Of a stretch of DNA of 11,101 nucleotides, positions 5,849 to 11,101 are shown one piece after another. Origin of the DNA: a bacterium HR32 (lineage in GTDB: Bacteria; Sysuimicrobiota; Sysuimicrobiia; Sysuimicrobiales; Sysuimicrobiaceae); the NCBI GenBank assembly GCA_002898935.1, contig BEII01000021.1, positions 1 to 11,101 of the forward strand, in the 5' to 3' direction. Positions within the stretch are counted from its first letter, which is position 1. Every line of letters begins with the position of its first letter. The translations under genes and the position numbers were made by a program. The notes under the pieces are model-generated. The model was not told the origin of the DNA and made no database searches. It saw only the letters and a list, made by a program, of their open reading frames with translations.

Positions 5849-6931
5849 CTATGGAGCGGGCGGTTCGACGTCCTGGCCCCGGAACCCTGCGGCCAGGCCG
5901 GCCAGCCACGCCTCGAGCCGGGCCAGCATCTCCTCCTCCGACCGGTACCGCGCCAGCTGAACCGACGGGTTCCCGGTCACCAAGCTGGACAGGTCGGTGC
6001 CTTCCTCGCACAGGCACAGGACGGGCTTGCCAAGGTCTTGCGCGCGCATGACCTCCATGCCGACGCCCAGGGAGGGGACCGTCACCTCCGCCACCACCGC
6101 GTCTGCCTGCGCGATCCACGCCATGTCGCCCTCGTAGATGGCGCGGTCCGTGGCCCGGGTGGACCGTTCGTACTCCAGGACGTCCGGCCGGGCCACGTGC
6201 GCGGTCAGCACGGTGTGGCCGCGCTGCTGCAGCCAGCCGACCACGCGGGCGTAGCGCGGCTGCAGACGGCGGCCTCCGCGGATGGCACCGCAGAAGTACA
6301 CCTGCAGCGCCGCGCCCGCACGGGGCAAGAGACCGAGGGACCGCGCCGCCACCACCGGCAACGGCTCGGAGGACGTGGCGCCCGGGTCCACACGCAGCTC
6401 CCGCAGCAGGCTCGCCAGGGCGGTGGCCGCCTCCTCTGGGCTCCCGCCGGCGACCTCCACCTCCGCGGTCCAGCCCAACTCACAGGCCCGGTCCTGCCAA
6501 CACGCGCTGACCCGCTCGACCACCACGCCCACCTGGTCCCGCCGCCAGGCACAGCCCTCCTGGTGCACCACCGCGAACCACGGCTCGAACCCCAGCAGGT
6601 CCGCCACCTGCAGCAAGACTTCTTCGGAGCCCTGGGCGAGCCGCACCTTGCCCCAGGGTAGCCTGGAGCGCTTGACCCGCACGCCTCCCGTGTCCTGCGT
6701 CGCCGCAGCACTCAACAGGAGATCACAACGCCCCGGGTGCGCGTCGCACCGCACCCGCAGGATGCGGCTTTCCAGCTGCGGCGGGCCCCAGCGGGGCCGG
6801 CAGACGACGTCGCGGAAGGCGAAGGGGGCCGGCCCGCGGCCGAAGTACGGCCGCAGGCGGCGGACCAACGCCTCCGGGTCCGGCACCGGGAAGCGGACTT
6901 CCGCCTCCCACGGGGCCGAAGCCTCAGCCAC
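5849..6931 (-). CDS. Fusion of a CYTH-like domain with a DNPH1/Rcl-type nucleotide N-glycosidase domain
   Basis: This protein has 360 residues in two parts. The N-terminal half (about 5-185) looks like a CYTH/triphosphate tunnel domain: it opens EAEVRFPVPDPEALVRRL, has RILRVRC (56-62), then VLLQVADLLGFEPWFAVV (105-122), and ends its barrel with LGWTAEVEV (152-160). The signature ExExK is ExExR here and several charged tunnel residues seem missing. The C-terminal part (about 208-345) closely resembles DNPH1/Rcl: VYFCGAIRGGR (211-221), TAHVARPD (243-250), YEGDMAWIAQADAVVAEVT (266-284), PSLGVGMEVMRA (286-297). D269 and E293 match the catalytic Asp and Glu of that family, which cleaves deoxynucleoside 5'-monophosphates to base and deoxyribose phosphate. 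The GTG start at 6931 overlaps the upstream dehydrogenase gene by 8 bases (GTGGCTGA), so translation is likely coupled. The DNPH1-like assignment is strong and the CYTH one moderate. The joint role is unknown. Confidence 0.8.
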   Translation of the reverse strand: MAEASAPWEAEVRFPVPDPEALVRRLRPYFGRGPAPFAFRDVVCRPRWGPPQLESRILRVRCDAHPGRCDLLLSAAATQDTGGVRVKRSRLPWGKVRLAQGSEEVLLQVADLLGFEPWFAVVHQEGCAWRRDQVGVVVERVSACWQDRACELGWTAEVEVAGGSPEEAATALASLLRELRVDPGATSSEPLPVVAARSLGLLPRAGAALQVYFCGAIRGGRRLQPRYARVVGWLQQRGHTVLTAHVARPDVLEYERSTRATDRAIYEGDMAWIAQADAVVAEVTVPSLGVGMEVMRAQDLGKPVLCLCEEGTDLSSLVTGNPSVQLARYRSEEEMLARLEAWLAGLAAGFRGQDVEPPAP

Positions 6932-8102
6932 CGAAGGCGTCGTGGCCGGTGAGGGCGCGGCCCAGGATGAGGGTGTGCACGTCGTAGGTACCCTCGTAGG
7001 TGTCCACGGACTCGAGGTTCGCCGCGTGGCGCATGCAGTGGTACTCGAGGGTGATCCCGTAGCCGCCGAGGATCTGCCGTGCCTCCCGCGCCACCTCCAG
7101 GGCCGCGCGCACGTTGTGCCGCTTGGCCAAGGACACCTGGGTGTAGTCCATGCGGCCGGCGTCCTTGAGCTGGCCCAGCCGGTAGGCGAGGAGCTGGCTG
7201 GTGGTGATGCGGGTGAGCATGTCCACGAGCCGCTGCTGCTGGAGCTGCGTAGCCGCGATGGGACGGCCGAAGGCCACCCGGCCCTGGGCGTACGCGAGCG
7301 CCTCCTCGAAGCAGGCCACCGCAGCCCCCACCACACCCCAGGCGATCCCGTAGCGGGCCTGGGTGAGACAGGAGAGCGCCTTACCGAGGCCCACAGCCCC
7401 TGGGAGGACGTGGTCCTCGGAGACCTCCACCTCCTCCAGCACGAGCTCGCTGGTGACCGAGGCGCGCATGGACGCCTTGGTGTGGATGTCGTGGGCCGAG
7501 TAGCCCGGGGTGCCCTTGGTCACCAGGAAGCCCCGCACCTGGCCCTCCTCGTCCTTCGCCCAGACCACCGCCACGTCCGCCAAGGACCCGTTGGTGATCC
7601 ACATCTTGGTCCCGTTCAGCACCCACCCGCGGCCGGTGCGCCGCGCCCGGGTATTCATGGCCGCGGGGTCGCTGCCGGCCGTGGGCTCCGTGAGGCCGAA
7701 GCAACCCACGAGCTCGCCCCGCGCCAGGCGCGGCAGGTAGTGCCGGCGCTGGTCCTCGCTGCCGTACGCGTAGATGGGGTACATCACCAGCGCCCCCTGC
7801 ACACTGGCAAAAGACCGGATGCCCGAGTCGCCCCGCTCCAGCTCGTGCATGAGGAGGCCGTAGGCCACGTTGTCGAGCCCGGCGCAGCCGTACTCCGCGG
7901 GGAGGTTCGCGCCCAGCACCCCGAGCTCCCCGAGCCGTGGCACCAGCTCTGTGGGGAACCGTCCCTCCAGCCACCAGCGGCCCACGTGCGGGATCACCTC
8001 ACGGTCCACGAACCGCCGGACGGTGTCCCGCACCGACCGCTGGACGTCGGTGAACAGCTCTTCGAGGAGGTAGAAGTCGGTCGTGGTCCGGGTCTCGAGC
8101 AT
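6924..8102 (-). CDS. gcdH: Glutaryl-CoA dehydrogenase-like acyl-CoA dehydrogenase
   Basis: This 392-residue cytoplasmic FAD enzyme should oxidise and decarboxylate glutaryl-CoA to crotonyl-CoA in lysine, tryptophan or aromatic breakdown. It resembles human GCDH over its whole length, including DFYLLEELFTD at the start, GCFGLTEPTAGSDPAAM (133-149), LNGTKMWITN (162-171), ARYGIAWGVVGA (249-260) and the catalytic TYEGTYDVH (368-376) with E370. The glutarate-pocket residues of human GCDH (Glu87, Arg94, Ser95) correspond to E89, R96 and S97 in ELERGDSGIRS, which favours GCDH over other acyl-CoA dehydrogenases. The ATG at 8102 has GGAGG 5 nt upstream and gives the family's usual length. It is the first gene after the promoter at 8131-8159. 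No electron-transfer flavoprotein or other glutarate-pathway gene is in view. Confidence 0.93.
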   Translation of the reverse strand: MLETRTTTDFYLLEELFTDVQRSVRDTVRRFVDREVIPHVGRWWLEGRFPTELVPRLGELGVLGANLPAEYGCAGLDNVAYGLLMHELERGDSGIRSFASVQGALVMYPIYAYGSEDQRRHYLPRLARGELVGCFGLTEPTAGSDPAAMNTRARRTGRGWVLNGTKMWITNGSLADVAVVWAKDEEGQVRGFLVTKGTPGYSAHDIHTKASMRASVTSELVLEEVEVSEDHVLPGAVGLGKALSCLTQARYGIAWGVVGAAVACFEEALAYAQGRVAFGRPIAATQLQQQRLVDMLTRITTSQLLAYRLGQLKDAGRMDYTQVSLAKRHNVRAALEVAREARQILGGYGITLEYHCMRHAANLESVDTYEGTYDVHTLILGRALTGHDAFGG

Positions 8103-8130
8103 CCTCGCCTCCGCAGGGTGGTCTGGGCTG

Positions 8131-8159
8131 ATTGTAGCCCACCCCGCGCCGGGGGTCAG
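8131..8159 (-). promoter_or_regulatory. Sigma-70-type promoter driving gcdH, the CYTH-DNPH1 gene and trpB
   Basis: CTGACC (minus strand, 8159-8154; four of six -35 positions) is separated by exactly 17 nt from TACAAT (8136-8131; five of six -10 positions). The -35 box contains the TGA stop of tldE. Transcription would begin near 8124, about 20 nt before the gcdH start. The -10 lies inside a small inverted repeat (GGGCT/AGCCC at 8125-8129 and 8136-8140). This indicates that the downstream block can be expressed apart from tldD-tldE. Confidence 0.55.
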
Positions 8160-9472
8160 GACCCTGCGAAGGACAGGTCTTCCACCAGGACCGTGGGTGT
8201 CCCCACGACCGCGCCGGGTACCGGCTCCCACTCCAGCCGGTCTCCGAGGGCGACGACGTGGCGAAGCAGTTCGAGGAAGTCCCCGCAGACCGCGAAGTCC
8301 TCTACCGGGTAGGCGACCTCGCCGCCCTCGACCCACAGCCCGAGGGCCTGCAGGGAGAACTGACCGCTCACGGGGTTGCAGCCCGCGTGCACGCCCATGA
8401 GCTCGGCCACCACCACCCCGCGTTCTAGGGATACGCCGTGGCCCGGCTGCAGGTACAGGTTGGTGGGCGTCACCTCGAGAACGCCCCGGTAGGACCGCCA
8501 CGCGTGCCCGGTGTTCGCGTGCTCCAGCGCCTGCGCGCTCTGGGAGTGGGTGAGGTACGACCGCAGCACACCGCGCTCCACGAGCACGGTCCGCCGCGCG
8601 GGCGTGCCCTCCGCGTCGAAGGGCCGGCTCTGTAGCCCCGCCGCGAGCGTGGGGTCGTCCACGAGCGTCACCGGCTCGGAGGCCACCTGCTCGCCCAGCC
8701 TGCCCCGCAGCCGGCTTTTGCCCTCCGCGACCGCCTTGCCGCTCCACAGGACCCAGAAGGCTCCGAGCAGCTGGGCGAAGGCCCTGGGCTCGAAGAGGGC
8801 GGGGTAGCGTCCCGTGGGAAGCCGCCGCGCGCCCAGTAGGCGCGTGGTCCGCCGCGCGGCCTCCAGCGCCGTCCGGCCGGGCTCCAAGGCCGCGAAGCTA
8901 ACCTGCCAGTCCGCGTGGTAGCCCTGCTTGAGGCTCGCTCCTGCCTGCGCCACGAGACCCACGCCCAGGGACGCCACACCCGTGCGGTAGCTCCCTTCCG
9001 CTCCCTCGGTGGAGCCCAAGTGCACGTGGTGCTCCCGTTCGTGGTACCAGGCCGCGGTCACCCGCCGGACGGACTCCTGCGCTCGCACGGCCCGGTCCAC
9101 TTCCAGCGCTAGGGCCAGCTTGGAGTCCGCGGAGGCGGCCAAGCCCTCACCCAGGAGGTCGTGGTGTCCGAGCGCCCGTCCCTCGGGCAGGAAGGCCACC
9201 GCTTCGCGCTGCAACGACGCGTTCTCCTCCGCCTCCCGCAGGATCCAGTCCAGCGCCTCGGGTGTGAGCTGCTCGGTGTACGCGTAGCCCGCCCGCTCCC
9301 GGATCACCACCCGCACGCCCACCCCGCCGCGGTCGGCGCGCGTCACCTGTTCCACGGACCCTTCGCGCACGCGGAATCCAAGCTCGCGATCCCAAACCCC
9401 CAGCACCTCCACCTGCACGCCCCGCTCCCGGGCGCGGCGCAGGAGGTACGCCTTGGCCTCCTCGGGTGTCAC
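8156..9472 (-). CDS. tldE: TldE/PmbA-type metalloprotease partner subunit
   Basis: This 438-residue protein is the non-metal partner of TldD. In known TldD/E proteases the two form a heterodimer that degrades or trims unfolded or modified peptides (microcin B17 maturation and CcdA turnover in E. coli), with the zinc site in TldD. Features seen are the N-terminal strand-rich half (VRVVIRERAGYAYTEQLTPEAL, 53-74), the C-terminal half with ASEPVTLVDDP (264-274), FDAEGTPARRTVLVERGVLRSYLT (285-308), NLYLQPG (338-344) and GCNPVSGQFSLQALGLWVEGG (364-384). As expected for TldE it has no HExxxH motif at the position TldD carries one. The GTG start at 9472 overlaps the tldD stop (GTGA), a usual arrangement for coupled translation giving a 1:1 complex. 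GAGAGG just upstream can serve as ribosome site. Confidence 0.93.
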   Translation of the reverse strand: MTPEEAKAYLLRRARERGVQVEVLGVWDRELGFRVREGSVEQVTRADRGGVGVRVVIRERAGYAYTEQLTPEALDWILREAEENASLQREAVAFLPEGRALGHHDLLGEGLAASADSKLALALEVDRAVRAQESVRRVTAAWYHEREHHVHLGSTEGAEGSYRTGVASLGVGLVAQAGASLKQGYHADWQVSFAALEPGRTALEAARRTTRLLGARRLPTGRYPALFEPRAFAQLLGAFWVLWSGKAVAEGKSRLRGRLGEQVASEPVTLVDDPTLAAGLQSRPFDAEGTPARRTVLVERGVLRSYLTHSQSAQALEHANTGHAWRSYRGVLEVTPTNLYLQPGHGVSLERGVVVAELMGVHAGCNPVSGQFSLQALGLWVEGGEVAYPVEDFAVCGDFLELLRHVVALGDRLEWEPVPGAVVGTPTVLVEDLSFAGS

Positions 9473-10860
9473 CGGGCCTCTCCCCCCACCACGATCGCGG
9501 ACACCAGCAGGTGCGGCTGTCCCACCTCCACCGGCACGGTCCCCGACAGGCTCCCGCACATGCCGGGCGCGTTGCGCCGGTCGGAGGCCACCGCCACGAC
9601 CCGCCGCACGGTCTCCGGTCCCTTGCCCACCAGCATGGCCCCACGCACGGGTTCCTCCACGCGGCCCTTGCGGATCACGTAAGCTTCGCGCACCGCGAAG
9701 TTGTACTCCCCCGAACCCGGCCGCACCTGGCCTCCGCCCATGTCCTTGGCGTACAGGCCGAACTCCACGCCCTCGAACAGGCTCTCCACCGACGCCTCCC
9801 CGGCTTCCACGAAGGTGTTCCGCATGCGGGACGTCGGGGCCAGCGTGTAGTCCTGCCGACGGCCGGACCCCGTGGGCGCGTAACCGGTGACCCGCGCGCC
9901 CCACCGGTCCACCAGGTAGCCGCGCAGGACGCCGCGCTCGATCAAAACCGTCCGACCCGTGGGCGCTCCTTCGTCGTCCACCTCGCTGCTGCCCCAGCCG
10001 TGGGGCAGCGTGCCGTCGTCCACGTACGTCACCGCGGGGCTCGCGACCTCCTCGCCCAGGCGGTCGGCCATCACCGACGCCTTGCGGGCCACGGCGGTGG
10101 TCTCCAGCAGGTGTCCTAGGGCCTCGTGGAAGATCACGCCGCCGAACCCGTTCCCGATGACCACGGGCATGGTGCCTGCCGGTGCAGGCCGGGCCCGCAG
10201 CAAAGTCAGCGCCTGCTCGCCCGCGGCGCGCCCGATCTCCCGGGGCGAGTGGTGGTCGAACAGCTCCAGCCCGACGCTCAACCCGGGCGCGGACACACCC
10301 GTCTGCACCTCCGCACCGTCCTGGGCGATGGCCATCACGGAGAGCCGGGTGCGCACCCTGCGGTCCGTCGCCCACGTGCCGTCGGTGTTGGCCACCACGA
10401 CCTCCTGGTCCCACTCCAACAGCGAGCACTCCACGTCCCGCACCCGACCGTCCACCCGGGCACCGGCCTCCGCCTCCCGAAGCCGCTCCAGCCGGTACGC
10501 CTTCGGCCGATCCTCCGGCTCCACGGACGGCGCGTGCAGCCCCACGGGAGCCCGAACGCGGAAGTCCAGGCCGCCACGGCCCGAGCTGTCCACCTGGCCC
10601 GCCCGCAGGCGCACCAAGTCGTCCACGAGCTGCCGCAGGCCCTGGGGTGTCAGGTCGTTGGTGTACGCGTACACCACCTCGATCCCGTAGAACAGCCGCA
10701 GCCCGGCGCCGTAGTCGAGCCCGCTCAGCGCCTCCCGCACCTCCCCGTTGAGCAGCCGCAGGGTGCGGCGCCGGGTGCGCTCCACGTACAGCTCCGCGAA
10801 GTCCGCGCCCCCACGCCGCGCGCGGGCGAGCACCTCCGCCACCAGGTCTCGGTCCAGCAA
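9469..10860 (-). CDS. tldD: TldD zinc metalloprotease
   Basis: This 463-residue cytoplasmic protease is the catalytic subunit of the TldD/TldE complex. The zinc motif HEALGH lies at 245-250 in NGFGGVIFHEALGHLLE, with E246 as the probable general base. C435 in APGMCGSLSG matches the cysteine that completes the zinc site of E. coli TldD. Other family blocks are VTYVDDGTLPHGWGSSEVDDEG (277-298), RTVLIERGVLRGYLVDR (303-319), GSGRRQDYTLAPTSRMRNTF (331-350) and the end VGQPHLLVSAIVVGGEAR. The start is TTG at 10860, preceded at 6 nt by GGAGG. The next in-frame methionine, M175, would remove the N-terminal domain. It follows the S41 protease gene by 14 nt, so the three proteases are probably co-transcribed. 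Confidence 0.95.
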   Translation of the reverse strand: MLDRDLVAEVLARARRGGADFAELYVERTRRRTLRLLNGEVREALSGLDYGAGLRLFYGIEVVYAYTNDLTPQGLRQLVDDLVRLRAGQVDSSGRGGLDFRVRAPVGLHAPSVEPEDRPKAYRLERLREAEAGARVDGRVRDVECSLLEWDQEVVVANTDGTWATDRRVRTRLSVMAIAQDGAEVQTGVSAPGLSVGLELFDHHSPREIGRAAGEQALTLLRARPAPAGTMPVVIGNGFGGVIFHEALGHLLETTAVARKASVMADRLGEEVASPAVTYVDDGTLPHGWGSSEVDDEGAPTGRTVLIERGVLRGYLVDRWGARVTGYAPTGSGRRQDYTLAPTSRMRNTFVEAGEASVESLFEGVEFGLYAKDMGGGQVRPGSGEYNFAVREAYVIRKGRVEEPVRGAMLVGKGPETVRRVVAVASDRRNAPGMCGSLSGTVPVEVGQPHLLVSAIVVGGEAR

Positions 10861-10866
10861 CTCCGT

Positions 10867-10871
10867 CCTCC
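10867..10871 (-). promoter_or_regulatory. Ribosome binding site for the TTG start of tldD
   Basis: GGAGG on the minus strand lies 6 nt before the TTG at 10860, between the S41 protease stop and tldD. It supports the rare start codon. Confidence 0.6.
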
Positions 10872-10874
10872 CGG

Positions 10875-11101
10875 CTACCGCCCCAGGAGCACCGCCTGCC
10901 GCGCGGTCCGGCGGACGACTTCGTCGCGGCCCCGCGCCAGCTGACTGTCCACCCCGCTGTCCAGGTCTGCTGCCGTCAGGTCCACCACCAGGTCGGGGGA
11001 AAGCCCACGGCCTTCCAGCTCCTCGCCGCGCGGGGTCAGCATGCGGGCGATGGCGACGCTGAGCCCGGCCCCTTCCGGAAGGGGAAACGTCACGCTGACG
11101 A
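10875..11101 (-). CDS. C-terminal end of an S41-family (tail-specific, CtpA-like) protease, cut by window edge
   Basis: Only the last 74 or so codons are present; the gene begins outside the window. The visible part reads VSVTFPLPEGAGLSVAIARM, then LTPRGEELEGRGLSPDLVVDL, then a helix with DSQLARGRDEVVRR. The order 'sugar-like Gly loop, [YM]xTPxGxxxxGxGxxPDxxV, then D.QL' is characteristic of the end of S41 carboxy-terminal processing proteases. The Ser/Lys catalytic residues and PDZ domain would lie upstream, so activity cannot be judged. These proteases usually act outside the cytoplasm. The stop (TAG) is 14 nt from the tldD start, which suggests one transcript. Moderate confidence because only the tail is seen. 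Confidence 0.72.
   Translation of the reverse strand, partial: VSVTFPLPEGAGLSVAIARMLTPRGEELEGRGLSPDLVVDLTAADLDSGVDSQLARGRDEVVRRTARQAVLLGR

Noticed and set aside
4579..6051. A 490-codon open frame on the plus strand.
   Set aside because: It lies antisense to trpB2, whose catalytic motifs are intact. Its composition is low-complexity and matches no family.
8142..8154. Hairpin CCCCG-N3-CGGGG after tldE as a rho-independent terminator.
   Set aside because: The stem is only 5 bp and no T-run follows on the minus strand. It more likely reflects GC-rich spacer sequence inside the gcdH promoter.
6282..8312. A 676-codon open frame on the plus strand.
   Set aside because: It is antisense to gcdH and the CYTH-DNPH1 gene, both clear family members. 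Its product is rich in His, Arg, Gly and Pro with no recognisable domain, as expected for antisense frames in GC-rich DNA.
1..11101. CRISPR arrays, tRNA or rRNA genes, insertion sequences, attachment sites.
   Set aside because: No regularly spaced repeats, cloverleaf-like genes, transposase motifs or long terminal repeats were seen. Gene packing is continuous.

Overview
This 11.1 kb window is a compact chromosomal segment of a very GC-rich bacterium. It holds ten genes, nine on the minus strand and one on the plus strand, with no rRNA, tRNA, CRISPR array or insertion sequence visible. No gap exceeds 124 bases (3933-4056). Several starts are GTG or TTG with clear GGAGG-type ribosome sites. The iron-binding protein has a plain signal peptide with no lipobox cysteine, which favours a two-membrane (diderm) cell. 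High GC, a TrpB2-type tryptophan synthase beta chain and tight gene packing would fit thermophile-rich, GC-rich lineages such as Deinococcota or Armatimonadota-like groups. That placement is inference; the sequence seen here does not fix the phylum.

Reading leftward along the minus strand, the first block (11101 to 8156) is an operon-like run. It starts with the C-terminal end of an S41 (tail-specific) protease, followed 14 nt later by tldD with its HExxxH zinc motif. tldE follows, overlapping tldD by four bases. Together this is a peptide-processing cassette.

The second block (8159 to 4465) starts at a good sigma-70-type promoter whose -35 box contains the tldE stop codon. It encodes a glutaryl-CoA dehydrogenase-like enzyme, then, overlapping it by 8 bases, a protein that appears to join a CYTH (triphosphate tunnel) domain to a DNPH1/Rcl-type nucleotide N-glycosidase domain. 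A TrpB2-type PLP enzyme comes last.

The only plus-strand gene (4057-4458) encodes a small protein resembling the PD-(D/E)XK nuclease fold. It ends 6 nt from the end of trpB2 and is divergent from the next block.

The third block (3932 to 1) is an iron-uptake module. It comprises a DtxR-family metal-dependent repressor, then an operator closely resembling the DtxR/IdeR box inside the promoter of an Fe(3+) ABC importer in the order binding protein, fused double permease, ATPase (truncated by the window edge). Regulator, operator and target therefore lie next to each other.

The best candidates for something undescribed are the CYTH-DNPH1 fusion, the altered ancillary metal site of the local DtxR protein with its adjacent operator, and the S41-TldD-TldE cassette.
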